Source of the DNA: Symbiodinium natans
Lineage: Eukaryota; Sar; Dinophyceae; Suessiales; Symbiodiniaceae
Direction of reading: 5' to 3'
DNA length: 64,000 nucleotides
Assembly: GCA_905221605.1 (NCBI GenBank)
Contig: CAJNDS010002784.1
Span: 1 to 64,000 of the forward strand
In this document: one piece after another, positions 13,460 through 26,440 of the stretch
Layout of the letters: each line of letters begins with the position of its first letter
How positions within the stretch are numbered: position 1 is the stretch's first letter
The notes under the pieces: generated by a model
What the model was told of the DNA's origin: nothing
Seen by the model: only the letters and a program-made list of their open reading frames with translations
Database searches by the model: none
Program-made: the position numbers and the translations under genes

Positions 13460-14429
13460 GGGCTGCGTGAATTCCCCAAAATCCACGATGCCATTTCCAT
13501 CGGTATCCTTAGAGTTGCAGCCCCTTTGGAGCTTCTGCTATACTCTCGGCGCTTCGTTTATAGGGTCCTTAAAGGAGGGGGTTCAAGGGGGGTACGTAGC
13601 GAAGGCTCCCTGAGCTTCCCTAAGGTTCCTGAGGTACCGACCCCCGATTGAACTCCCCCTCCCTTAAAGACCCTGTCATTTGTCGCATAGCGGCCATCTC
13701 CTTCCAAAAACGCTGCAGGCGCTCCTCCGGCATGGAAGCATGCGACGGTTTAGGGTTTATGGTTTGGGGACCTGGGGTTGGGGTTGTAGGGTTTATGGAT
13801 GGTTTTCGAGGTTGGCAGTCAAAAAACCACTGTGGGGTTGCTCTCCTCCCTAGACCCTCTATTCCCAAGGCCCAGGTCACGAACATCCCATCAAGGAAGC
13901 GGAGCTGCTGTGCACTACCCGTGAACGGTCGTCAAGAACCGCGATTCCCAAATTACCCGACTAAGACTGGCGAAGCTTGGACACCAAAGAACCAGGAAGA
14001 ATTGCTCATGCATTTTTCTTTTCCACCTCTCAAACACAACAAAATTCGAGGCTGGCATGTACAACACGCCGTATTCGACACATGTGCATCTCGTGTGACA
14101 GAAGCGCTGCAAACATGAAGCCCAGTCCTTTGGGAGGTCCTCAGCTAAATCAGTGTGGCTGGACCCCGTCCCAGCGTAGTTACCGGAGTCTGTGACTCCT
14201 GAACCTGCCCCTATGATATCCTGAGCGCCATTGGAGAGCACACAACTAAAACGGCCAATTGCAATCCAGCAGCTGTTGTTTGGCTCACACCTCGAAACCC
14301 GCACAGAGGAGACCCACGAACATGGCAACATGCTTCGGGAGCTGCAAAGGCGAGACATGCTGCTGCCCTGCCTATAAGAGACTTTATCATTGCCTCAAAC
14401 TCCACAAACTCAATTTCACCAGACTTGTC
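13460..14429 (-). CDS. EF-hand calcium-binding protein (partial exon set)
   Basis: Two exons encode EF-hand loops. The first, 14,372-14,429, follows an acceptor GCCGAG and reads DKSGEIEFVEFEAMIKSL; the usual first residues of the loop would come from the preceding exon. The exon ends at a probable GC donor. The second, about 13,460-13,507, follows an acceptor CTAAG and reads DTDGNGIVDFGEFTQP, a complete canonical loop (Asp at 1 and 3, Asn at 5, Ile at 7, Asp at 9, Glu at 12), then a GT donor. Both are in transcription order, so one calmodulin- or centrin-like EF-hand protein, or the tail of a larger one, is likely. Flanking exons were not identified, so gene limits are unknown. Confidence 0.6.
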
Positions 14430-15689
14430 CTCGGCATGGGTTGCTGAGAAGGGGTGCGTTTCAAGCAGAAGCTGGTGCATGGGATCTGCGATACATGCTT
14501 TGAAGATCTTTGAGGTCTGGCGCGGAGTCGGGGTTGCTGTCAAGGCTCTAAATCGAACTTCTGGAAATGCCTGGGCTTGTGCGCGTTGGTCCGTCGCTGT
14601 CTCACTACGTCTATTCAGCAGTCGGTTCTGCCTGTCAGATCCAGCATCCGTTGAAGCCAAGGCACATATATATCCTGTCCACTTCCGAGACCTTCCGATT
14701 CCCAACACATTCTCCGACGTCAACCATATCAAACGTGCTCATGTTTGTCCTACCGGCAGGGTCCCCATTACCGCTGCCGACATCAAAGGTACTAGGCCCA
14801 AAGCCTACAGCTTCCAAAAAAGCCCAACAACCCCCCCAAAAAAAACACAAAAATATCCGCTGTGCAGTGTGAAGATTGTCGGTCGAGGAGCCCGGAGGCC
14901 ACAGCGATGCGCGACGGTTTGCACCAGCCGCGTGGACCTTGAGAAGGCTTCTAACATCCATTCGACGTCCTTCTCATCAGCTTCAACGCATCTCTATCGC
15001 AGCTCAGAACGCTCTGCCGACGGCTTCGTTCCACTCAAAGTGAGCACTGACATGAGCCCACACAAATGCGCACGATGCGCTGATAATTTCAAGAGCTGTT
15101 GCACTTGAACTGAAAATATGATACTGCTCTCACTGATCTGCTCTGATCATTTGTTTGTGCGATTCTGCTTTGCGCCGATGATGCTCACGTTTGACGGACT
15201 GATACCTTCTAGTGGTCGATTGAATGCTCGTGCGTTGGAGTTGCCGAATTCCGTTTCGACATTTCTGGTGTAAAGTTGATGAGGGTCTGCATCCCGACCC
15301 TATCCCGACAAGCCGTTCTACTGGCACATGAATCCAACAGGGCAAGTAAGTCTTGCACGTGGTGTGATCCGAGTCGGCCGTCAAGCCCGCCACCACGGAG
15401 AACATGTGTGCCTCCCAACGCAAACCACTCACCATTGCAGGCGCTGGCATAAAGACTTCAAGGACTCAGTAAGCACAGGTAGCGCTGGAGCTGAAGCTAC
15501 AGTTGCACGCACCTTGCACCAGTTCAGGAACCTCGGTTGTGTCCAATTGTCTCCATATATCTTGGCAGGTACAGCTCCGAGGCTGCACTACGCGATGCCC
15601 ACGGTTCCACCAAAACCACTTGTTTGCAGCTCCGTTGCTCATCTACATTTATGTAACCCTGCGATGCACAGGTCTCATAAGCACCTGGG

Positions 15690-16100
15690 CATCATGCATC
15701 AACAATGGCGCTCGAGCACCAAGGCAATCCGAGGCATCGTCAATGACTTCCCAAAACGCGCTTCAAGGTTCACTGCGCACATGCTGTCTGAAGCACTCTG
15801 GAGCAAGTCATCATTGACGTGCTCAACGTACAGAGCCCGCTGCATGAAATTCCTCACAGGGCACCAGATGCTAAGCCAGATGCAACTGCAAGGAAAAAAG
15901 AGAGTCAGTCATCCGACCTCTACAGGAAGCCCCTGTCCTGAACCTATCGATCGCCACACCATTTTTGTCGCCGTGGGCGTGTTGCAACGCTTCCAGAACA
16001 CACATGACCTCTGAGAAACTCATTTGGTGCCTGAGGAGCGCAGGCAAGTGATGTGCAGTTGGTGAGTCTAAGGGAACAACGTGAAGCGAAACCATACGTG
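15690..16100 (-). CDS. Exon cluster of an unrecognised gene
   Basis: Near 16,000-16,050 the minus strand reads MSFSEVMCVLEALQHAHG, and at about 15,690-15,845 it reads FMQRALYVEHVNDDLLQSA followed by SMCAVNLEARFGKSLTM. Residue composition and helix-like spacing look like real protein, and both are on the strand used by the other genes. No family is recognised. Another possible exon, with MQTLINFTPEMSKRNSA, lies near 15,250-15,300. Confidence 0.35.
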
Positions 16101-16971
16101 CTGAGGCTTGCTCCTCTTGCAGAGCGACATAGCCTTTGCCGACGCAACAAGATGCAACAAGCTTTGTCGGTTCCATGAACTGCGGCAATGGCCGGGACTC
16201 TCCCAAAATCTGAGATGCATGCCTGTATTCTCAAGTCTTGCACTGGCGGCTTTTGCCTCGGTCGGTGGTGAGAGACACTTCCTTAGATGAGCAGGGCAAG
16301 ACGGGGAAGCAGCGTAACCAGGAGGCACTCACAGCTGCAGCTCAGGAGCTTCCCTTGTTGACAACACCTCTGCCACCTGCTCAAACGCCGGTGCCGAAGA
16401 ATAGCCGCAGGAAACAAGATGTTACCTCCCTTCTCTCGATGGGCCCGAGGTAAGAATGAGCACATACCAATTCTCTCTTACTCTTGCCTGATGGACTGAG
16501 CATGGGAAGGTAGTTCGCCTTGGAAACCTGCACAGCGGAAGAGCAATGCCGGGCACTGGCTGAAGCAGCTCATTGGCTGGACTGGTGGGCTAGGGTTTGG
16601 GGATGTTGGTTGATTAGGGATTAGGGAGTCTTTCGGGTGCAGGGTTGGAGCTTCAGGTTAAGGGGTTCAGATGGGGGTGTAGCGGAGAGGCGTCTGCAAC
16701 AAGCAGACCAGGATCCCCCTTCCCAACCCGCACCCGCAAATTTGCAAACGCACCCCCCACCCTCCCTGCCGCAATCGGATGCCGCAGGCTGTGGGCCTTG
16801 TCCCACAGAAGCCTGACAAGCTTCCGGAACCCCCTTGCCACCCCCTCAAGCCCCCAAAATACCTTTTGCCCTTGGCTCCCCCGCGAAACGTTCCCATAGC
16901 CTGTACCTGCGCTGCTGTCTGCTCTCCGGCTGCTCCCCGCATTGTCCGGCCCGGCTGCCGAAGCAGCGCGC

Positions 16972-17500
<529 letters not shown>

Positions 17501-17517
17501 GGAACCCCTCCTGACTG

Positions 17518-17565
17518 GTTTTAGGGCTTATTTAGGGTGTTAGGGTTTAGGGTTTAGGGCTACCC
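17518..17565 (+). repeat. TTTAGGG telomere-like tract
   Basis: Right of the triplet array the sequence runs TTTAGGGTGTTAGGGTTTAG and continues with further TTAGGG words. It matches the plant-type TTTAGGG repeat also found at dinoflagellate telomeres, here in internal DNA. Confidence 0.75.
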
Positions 17566-18423
17566 TCGATGGACCTTCTCGTCAACCCTCAGCTCAGGGC
17601 CTGTGTGCCTCTTACCCACGACTCTGCACCAGGCTGCAGCTTCCTCTTTCCGAACCCGCCCAGCCCCGCAACACCAAGACCCCTCTGCCGTCAAGCTGGG
17701 CCGAGGCTGTCGACACGCACCGTTTACAATTAACAGAAATGCTTGAGAAACAACAGTTCATACGCAACTTGTTCAGTGACTTATCCCTGTGCCGAATCAC
17801 ATCCTCACTGCAGTAGCACCCTTCAAGGTGCCTGGTCGTCCTTCCTTAGGGACGGCGAGGATTTAGAGCCGACGCTTGTCCTTGAAGGTAGCGGCGGCAT
17901 GGCGAACGCCCTGGGATTGAGAGCGTTGGGCCGTTAGGTTCCCTGACTACAGCTGACGACAGCTGCCTACATGCCGACCAGCAGCATCCCCCTTTGAGAC
18001 TGTCTGACACTAGGTGGGAAGCTAAGGTCAGAGACACTTCACGAAGGTGGATGAGTAGAAATTTGCAATCGTGCCAAGCATCAAAGGGCCGTCAATGCTG
18101 CGCCCACACTCCTTGAAAACTAACTTCAAGCAAGTCGCTCTGTGGGGTCGCTGCTGACTCGAGGCAGCCGCCTGGATTCTTGCATGTTAGTACATACGAA
18201 CGAAGTACATATGTGTATATACATGTATATATATATATATATGTATACACTGCGGTGTTGTTGTTAGGAAGTTGTCCAGGAAGCCTTAGACATTGCAAGA
18301 AAAGTGCGATAATCCAAGATATTCTTCGACGTTCTTAGGTCTTCTTGGAGATACTTGGATATATTCTGCTTTGTATATATACACACGTATATCCTTATAC
18401 ATTATAACATGCTCCATGTTGCG

Positions 18424-18620
18424 TTATCGTCTCTTGCTCTTTGGGATACCAAAGAAGGCCCATGCTTTAGTCACCCATGCATTTGAAGCAAGTTCCTGCC
18501 TCTTCCGTCGCAGCACGACAGCATCATCAGGCGACAACATCATGGACATGGCCGACGGATCTGGGTCGATGTGCAGCAAGTCACTGCTGGAAAGGGCTGG
18601 GTTCGGTGTGGCTGTTGGCA
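18424..18620 (-). CDS. Single exon of an unrecognised gene
   Basis: The minus strand reads DLLHIDPDPSAMSMMLSPDD, then AVVLRRKRQELASNAWVTKA, then WAFFGIPKSKRR. The acidic start followed by a basic helix looks like coding sequence. No family is recognised and no partner exons are assigned. Confidence 0.35.
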
Positions 18621-18799
18621 CGGGCATGGCCCGGCATGCTTCCTGCTTGTTGAGGCATCGTCAGAACTGAGCTTGAAGCTAAGGCAGGGCCCCTGCGAAA
18701 CTGGTAATATCTGCTTGTTGGATACGGACTTTACATAACCATTGCCATGAGAAGAAACTAACAAACGAAGTATGCTGCAGCCAGATACAAGACCGAAGA

Positions 18800-21370
18800 A
18801 CAGCATCATGACAGACTCGTGGGATGAAGGGTTTAGCTCCTGTCGCTCCTCAAGTGATCAAGTGCCCATGACAATGCTCACTCCGTGCGTTTGAAACTCG
18901 ATGTCTGTTGACCAAACCACGGCGGTCTCACAAGCTGCATACTTCTTGTGTCTTCTTGCGGCGGCTATGAGAGTCTTCTCAACAATCAGACCCTCCGCCG
19001 GCTTTGCAACACAAGCCAAAGCCAACAGGTGCAACTGGGCAGTGAGACGTGCACCCAGCTGGCGTTCTGTTCATAGGCTTGGATTCGCCCGCCTTCAGCT
19101 CGTGAACACCTGCAATTTTGCTCCGAAGACCACAGCTCGGTTGACGCAGCTACCATACCGTATCTTGCGCATGCGACAAGGTGCCTTTGGGTCCCCAAAG
19201 CTGCGCTGAAAAGCGACTCTTCTTGCCCACTAGCCTCGCAAACACCAGAAGGTTTCAGCACCCACACAGACGACGACACTGATAAGATTCGGTGCAGCTG
19301 GTGCGCGAAATCATTTGTCGCGAAATCATTTGTCGCGAAGCGCAGAACCATGTCCTGTAATAGGCTTAAGGCCAAACATGACCCGCGGTGCATTCGGATT
19401 CTTGAGGCCACACTCTTTTTTCAACTAAAGAAGCCTCCAATGGGCATCACAGCTTCAAACGTCAGAGAGAGCGAGAGAGTCAGATATCAGAAACAGAGCA
19501 ACAGCTCAGCGACCCTGCAGGAATTTCCGGTTCTGGCGGTACCTTATAGTATGTTTCTTCATGAGTACACGAACTAAGTAGGAACTTGGTAAGTTCATGA
19601 GTTGCAACAAAAGTATCGTGTGTATCTGTACTGCTTGCTGACTTCCGGAACATACGTTTATGGCAGCTTGCCCAAGGTTCCAAAAAGTTCTGAACCTAAA
19701 ACTGCCAGAATATGTCGCAAGAAAATGCTCGTAAGAAAACGCGGGATAACCCCCCTTGAATAAGACAAACTTGAGAGCAGGGCCAACGAAAGCTGGGGCC
19801 CCGAAGGCGGCACGGCAGGTGCTTTTCTTAGGCAGGAAAGGCTTACGTGCAGCTGCCACAGCTAAGGATTCGAACTTTGGGGGAGCTGCAAGCTGGAAAC
19901 TCACACAGCCTGGCAGAAATTGTCTGTGCCTTGGGTTTGCATTTGTTTCGAAAATGCTGGCGCAGTACGTCGTCATAAAGTAAACTCCAAGTCCTTTGGG
20001 TCCGGGGGTTCAAGGTCAAGGGGGGGGACCCCCCCCCATCGAGGATTCCCCCGCCCCTAACCTTCGCCGATACTCACCCCCCTAAACAAGAAGGTTGCAA
20101 ACAGAACTCCCGCAACTGCAAACAGCTAACTTTCGTGCCTATGAGCATAACAATTTTGGGTGGAAACCCGTGGGCCACCAGCTCCAGAGCCGGGTTCCAC
20201 CCATCCAGCCAGACACGTTCCTCCTTTCTTCTGACGAGAGGACCCCAAACGTTGCAAGTTTGGGGAATATAATGATAAAGGAGAGCCCCTCTTCTCCTTG
20301 ATGCAAAAAGCACATCCTAGGTCTCAAGAAAAGGCAAGCACCCTTTACAACAAAACGTATTTTGGGCTTGTGGGAATTTATAAGGTTTGGGAGGCGGGGC
20401 ACGGCGAAAAGCGTGCAGCGGCGCTGAAGTGTGCACGGGTGTGGGTTGGTTGGTCCGCTTCCATCGCACTGGGATCCACGTATCACCAAATAGTACAATG
20501 ACTTCGCTTAAGTTCCTTAACGGCAGCAACCACGAGTCGCATGTCCTGCCCCAGGTGGACAGCAGCCTGTCGCAGCCAACTTCCGCCTGCCATGGGTTTG
20601 GAATTCAGGCTTCATGCTGCTCAGTGAAGAAATGGACTTGGTGTTTTGGCGTTTTGGATTGTGTGGGCAGCGTTGTGGGCATGGTTTTCGTTCCCGTGTC
20701 CAAGACGGGACGCATCCAAGACCGCAGCACTCGCCCGATCGAGATCATGTCAGTCCCTCCCTAAACCCTAAATCCAGGCCTCTCCAGACTGCACCTCGTC
20801 CTTCACATTCACGTGCCGCAAGCACCCAGCTGCGTTCCTCCGAACGCAAAAATCAGGTAAGCAATGCCCGACTGGCTCCAACCTCAATAACAAGAAGCCT
20901 GGCTACATCCCCGCACGGTGAGGTGAAGATCTGGTATGACCACCCCACATAAATCTAGCCCGAACGCCCTAGACTAAACCCCCCCTCCAGGCCTTCGCGT
21001 CGAGGCCAAAAGTGCCGTCCGGCGCGTGGAGATGCGACGCGCCTCCCAACTCTCCAGCCGTGCCAGCAGGTCCTTCTTCGGGTTTTGGGTTTGGGGGTTT
21101 GCTGAGGATCTGGGTAGAGGGTTTGGCATTCGGTCTTAGGGACTGCAGGGTTCTTGGGTTCGAAGATGGAGGCTACCAAGAAGTGTCGCGCAGGATCGTG
21201 CAGTTGGGGCCCAGGTAGCGAAAAACACAGGCGCTCTGGCGAAGTACAGCCACCTACAGCATCCCGTAGCTACTTTCTGGGATCACGACATAAATTGAGG
21301 CCGAACGACGTAGCATGCCATGACTTGTTGCGCAGCGGCGCCGGCTGACACCCGAAGTCTCCCGACTTTT
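18800..21370. other. No gene recognised
   Basis: Open frames on both strands are short and mutually overlapping, with no motif I recognise. Short CCCTAAA or TTTAGGG-like islands occur near 20,760 and 20,955-21,130. C and G runs occur at 20,019-20,045. Confidence 0.35.
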
Positions 21371-21377
21371 CAAGAAA

Positions 21378-23029
21378 TCACAGCCTTGTGGCTTTAAAAT
21401 GGCTCTGACGGTTGTCGTTTAACCTTGAAACTCCCATGCATTCCCACACCATGTCGTTCCACCATGTTCGGTCCTGCTGGTCCCAGCCGGCCTCTGACCA
21501 AATGCGAAGATACTCCTGACGAAGTTTTACCCAAGCAGCCTCCATCTTCATCGGGCTGCTGTACATGTAGAGAGAATATCGGTTCATTCTGCCGCGATAT
21601 ACTTGATCGCGAGCTCGAGAGAGTGCTTGGAATGCCTCCAGGCCTGCAGCCATCCGCTGAACAGGGAAGCGGGGGGTGTGCAGTTCCTTGCCGATCCAGT
21701 ACTTTGCCGGCACTGCCGACGCAAAACTCAGCCCGATCTCTTCCAGGTTCTGCCCAGCAGTAGCAGAAACATCCTGCATGGCTCGCGCGAAGACCTGTGT
21801 CATCTGCTCCACTGGCAAACGGCCCTTCGTCTTGGCACAAACCTGCTGCTTGATGGCTTGCAGAAGCTGTCTGTGACGAGTAGCAACTCGAAGGTCACGC
21901 ACGGATTTGGTCCAAAGTCGGAAGGGGCCAGCAGAGGCGTGCGCAACATACACAACCACGGTGTTGCCCGATGCAGTCCGCCGGCGACGCTTTGTGATTC
22001 CTGCCCCGAGAATCTGAGTCTACTGATGTCAGTTCGAAAGATCAGCCATGTTGACAGTCTGCACAGCTGATATGCTAATCTGATGTGTCATGCGTCTGCA
22101 CTTCAGCACAGCATACTTCAGTCATGGCGAGCTTGGCTCAACATGGCTCAACATTCCCGCTCCTGCATCTCGGAAACTTGGAAGTTTCCGTACTTTGGAG
22201 CATGGCTTCGACAGGCGTCCTTTCTCAGGTGCACTGGGGTGAGGCCAAGCCAGCTTTCACACACAGGCATGCAACTTCAAAGGAAGCTTGCAGTCAGGCG
22301 ACGTCGATAAGCTTTCCGAGTCTCGCGGCTGCCCTGCAAGCAATTCTGCTGTCACGCGTACTTCCTTCCCTTCTCCTAGCACTCCCAAGCGGGTAAGATG
22401 GCCTTGTTGTTTGCCAGAATCCATTTCTCCAACGATTCACGCTGGGCCTGGACCCAAGCAACAGCTTGAGGTGTCAGAGGCTGGCTTCTCTGGAGGCTAG
22501 TTCCTTTCTGAGTTCCCCGTTTTTTGAGAGTTGCGAGTTTTTGTTGGCCTAACTCGGAACAACCGCTGCCACATGGGTGTGGCAAAAGCCTACAGAGCCG
22601 GGATGCCAAACAAGACAGAGCCATGGGCTTTTGAGGTTTTGAAGCTCAGGATTTAAAGCTTCAAGCTGAGAGCGCAAGGGTTCAAGCACAGGCACAAGGG
22701 CCCCGCAGTCTCGTAAACGTCTGAAGAGAAACGCTGACCTTGTAGTTAGACTCTGAGACTTTGAGGCACCCCCCGCCTGGCTGAAATGCCGTAGTATCAG
22801 CTCCTGCCATGATACGAATTACCACAGTTTCAGGTTCAAAGATTTTGAAAGCCAACACCCAGATGTGCCAAGTTTCAAGAGAGTCAGAGATCACATGCTT
22901 GTAGGATGGGCTCGGAATTTCAAGGCCCACAAGGGCCAACTTTGGGCTTATAACCCCATCGCGAAAGAACTGCTCCAAACCTTGATAAAGAAGAAAGACA
23001 GGAATACTGGAGGCCCATGACCACGCCAT
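21378..23029 (-). CDS. Exon cluster of an unrecognised gene
   Basis: Three long minus-strand blocks look coding. About 22,690-23,010 contains LEQFFRDGVISPKLALVGLE and IWVLAFKIFEPETVVIRIMA. About 22,380-22,540 contains TPQAVAWVQAQRESLEKW. About 21,430-21,930 is open for roughly 165 residues, with LLQAIKQQVCAKTKG, VFARAMQDVSATAGQNLEE and a Trp-rich end (WSEAGWDQQDRTWWNDMVW). The last block is the longest credible single exon between 5.7 and 30 kb. I do not recognise a domain. Confidence 0.5.
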
Positions 23030-23049
23030 TCTTCGGTTTGCCTGGTTTT

Positions 23050-25830
23050 AAAATGATGGGGCGTGTGCCTGAAGGATCGCTGAGGGCGACCCGCACGACC
23101 TTAACGGGAGGATTCTTGTTACAACGTCTCATCCTACATCCATCAAGCCCCCCAACCCCTAAACCCAAGTCTTCAACCCTGCATCCGCAAACCGAGTCCT
23201 TACGCTGCTCCGGCGACGCCAGGCGCAAGCGCCGATAGAGCTCGGCCTCGACGCAACGAGACCTCCAAGGCCCAAGCACCCAAGCGTGAACATTTTGGTC
23301 AGGAGGATTTCGGCGGCTGTTCCGAAGCTTTGGGAGGCCTGAGGGCATGCTGCTAGACTGCTCGACTTATGTGCCATACATATCCCACATACAGGGAAAC
23401 AGATTCGCACGCTGAAGAGACCGATCGCGCGCTGGAAGAACCATGCAAAACGGGACTCGGCTCATGCGCGTGCAGGCAGCTTCGCGCACAGGGGATTTGC
23501 AAACTAGGATTCGCGCACAGAAGCGACGGAATCGTGCAGGCAGATTTGCAATTCACGACCCTAAACCCTAAATCCAAATTGAACCTTAAAGGAGATACAG
23601 CAGGGCATGGCAAATCTTGCAAGCACTGGCGGAGGGGCAAGATTCGTGCTCGAATCAGTGCTCGAACCGCCCCCTTGCGCTTCAATCTCCCGTGCTGTGC
23701 TTGATTGGCGAATTGGCCTTCTACGTTCCACACCGTCCCGCATCTGCCCAGGGGCCTCTCTGCCTCCCCTTTGCATCATAGGCTGCCGGAGGCTGCAAGG
23801 GGCAGCTTGGAGCTTTAGAAACTCTAGGGGCTTCGGGATTTGCGAGACTGAAATTCCACGTGTCTCGGAGGCGCGTCCCACTGCCTGGTCGATACCTGGC
23901 TGTTGCGCGGCCTATGGACCTCGCGGTGCAAGTCATGATAAGTGCGAACACGTAGACTTTGCCGCAAAGGGTCCAGCCTGGGTGATGTGCATGGAAAGGC
24001 TTAGCTGCGAGTCTCCAGTGAAGCCGCACCTTAACATCTCTAAGCCCGTGGGACAGGACACTGCCATCCCCGAACAGCCGGTCTTCAGCGGCAGAAGGCC
24101 CTAGCTGGCCACATCGAAAGCCTTGCCGCTTGACCCCACGACCTGCGGACGGGGTTCTCATGCAAGATGTAGGGTGTTGGTTGACAAACAGCGATGAATG
24201 TAAGTACTTCTGTCACCAAGGCATCCACTTGAAGGTCGTTGCCGGGCACTCGCCTGTGCCAAAGCAGTCAGGCAAAGGCCTGCCGCCAAGCTGTGCACTA
24301 TGTCGGATCCGCCTCTTGAGTGAGCAGGCTCATGGCTTCGCGTCCGCATGTTCTTTCAGTGCCTCCGAGAAGCGGGACGGAAGGGAAGGGCGCGAGTGCA
24401 GGATGACAAGGGGTTCGATCGGCAGCATGGCTGCTTGCCGTCATACAAGGACAGGATTCAGGAAGGGACAAGTGAACCAAACTCCACTTGCCTTGTAGAG
24501 AACACACACAGACGCTAAACGCCGGCAAGATTCTCGTGAGAAAACTGGCAATGTTATGTAGTGAGCCTGTGCAAAGCTTGGGGGTACATGTACAACACGG
24601 AGCATGAAATCTTGAAGACTGCCTGTTCCGTCACGTTCGGTTCACATCCTCATGCGGAACAAGCCTCGAAGATCTGCAGACATCGTTGAGCTCGATCTTC
24701 AGCATACGATGCTGGATGCACATCATACTACTACCTCAGTATGATGAAGACCAACTATAAAGACAAGGAGCCAATCATCGCACGCACGCACTCTCTCTCT
24801 CTCTCTCTCTCACTCTCTCACTTGCTGCATGCTTGTGTAGGGGCAGCACTACAGGATCAGGTACCACTACCTGCTCCGCAATTGGCATCCAAAAACTGAA
24901 ACACATTGCGCTGCTCTGTGCTGTTTTGTTGGCCGCTCACTGAAGAAGCTCTCAAGCGTGGCAGCTCCACGCTTCGAGGCACCTTAATCTCCCAGTGGTG
25001 GCGGACCTGAGGACAAGCACAAGTCATCAGACAAGGTGTTTTTGCACACAACTGGTATTGAAGACAAACCTGACACCGATTGCTAAGTCCATTGCGTCGG
25101 CACAAGTTGGAAGGCTGGACAAGTCTTGTGCGGCAGACCTCTCGTTCAACTATGATTTTTAGTAAACTTTGATTTTTAGTTGACGGATCTCACGAAAGAC
25201 AGCCTCGCTTCACATCACAAGAACACGCGCCACATGTCTAAGGTTGGAGCATCATGGCGGACCTGGGTTCTGCATGGCTCTGCATCATTCGGCTACTTCA
25301 CTTGAACCGAGCTCACATGGCTCACTTGTCGGACTGCTATCCAAGCAGCATGTCGACAAATGGGGAGCCAAGTGCTGCTGGAAGCAGCCAAGAAGATCGC
25401 TGTGCTTGAGCCGCACACCGTCAAGATTCAAGACATGCCAAGGTTTGAGGACAAGGGGCCGCAGGAGACATGCAGATTCGCCGGAGATCCAAAGAACTCC
25501 AATTCACATGGCCAACAGTCCAACCAAACAAGGTTCCATGCAGGACTCCAGCTTTTAAAGCGCGCACTGGTTCGATGAAACTGATCTGCTCGTGGCATAT
25601 TCTTGCAAAACTGACTACGACAAAGGGCATCTTCATAAAACGTGCTTTGGAACTTTAACCATCTCAAAGCTGAACCAGATCTAACCATGGCGCGCTTTCC
25701 TTTACATGTTTTTTCATGTCATTTAGAAGTAGCCAATCTCCGAGCACTCGTGTTTAGAGCTGAGGTATGGGTGTGAGTTGACGCTATAACCGTTGACCCT
25801 ACAACCTCCACTAGGCTCCACAACACTCTG
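23050..25830. other. No gene firmly recognised
   Basis: Possible minus-strand coding near 23,940-24,050 (VKVRLHWRLAAKPF) is too weak to call. A CCCTAAACCCTAAATCC island is near 23,560 and a (CT)n run at 24,790-24,812. Confidence 0.35.
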
Positions 25831-25841
25831 GCCTCAGAGCA

Positions 25842-26095
25842 GTGGAACGCCCGCTTGTGGGGTACTCGGCCTGGGAGGCTGCGACATCCTCGGCAACAAA
25901 AAAAAGGCAGCCCATGAAAGGCAACGAGCTGGACTGTGAAACTGGGGGCGCGGGCCCTATAGTTGCTTCTGCCGCTCTAGCTGCCTGCACAAGGGGACTA
26001 CTCGAAGCCTCCTGCTGTGCCATGCCTGTACCTGGATTGCAGAGCGCAGCTTCTTCCAGCTCTAATTGCTCCAGCCTCCCGCAGCATGGCATTGA
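25842..26095 (-). CDS. Single exon of an unrecognised gene
   Basis: The minus strand reads MPCCGRLEQLELEEAALC, then a Ser/Ala/Pro-rich stretch with SPLVQAARAAEATIGPAPP. It could be a low-complexity exon. No domain is recognised. Confidence 0.3.
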
Positions 26096-26282
26096 AGTCC
26101 CTCGAAGACTCCGTGCCTCAATGAGGCTTGTTTGCTAACGGTCGTACTCCGCTGTCCTGCGTCTTCACGCCTGCATGCGCACATGGCCCGAAGGCACCAA
26201 ACGAAACACATGTCGCCTACTCTTTTGAAAATACGTGGCATGTGCAAGCAGATGCACACCAAGGATGAGCAGGACAATCAAC

Positions 26283-26440
26283 CGCTAAATCCCTAAACCC
26301 CTAGAACCCCCAAAACCCCTAAATCCCTACAGTAAACCCCTGACCCCCTAAACCAGCCCCCAAACCCCTGAACCACTAAACCAGCCTGCCCGCAAACCCC
26401 TGAGCTCCCAAACCCCACAACCCCTAAAACCTCCTAAATC
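26283..26440 (-). repeat. Degenerate CCCTAAA-type block
   Basis: About 150 bp made of variants such as CCCCTAAATCC, CCCTAAACC and CCCCAAACCCC, the complement of TTTAGGG-like repeats. It is far from perfect telomere sequence. A short plus-oriented copy (GGGTTTAGGGTTTG) lies near 26,557. Confidence 0.65.
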
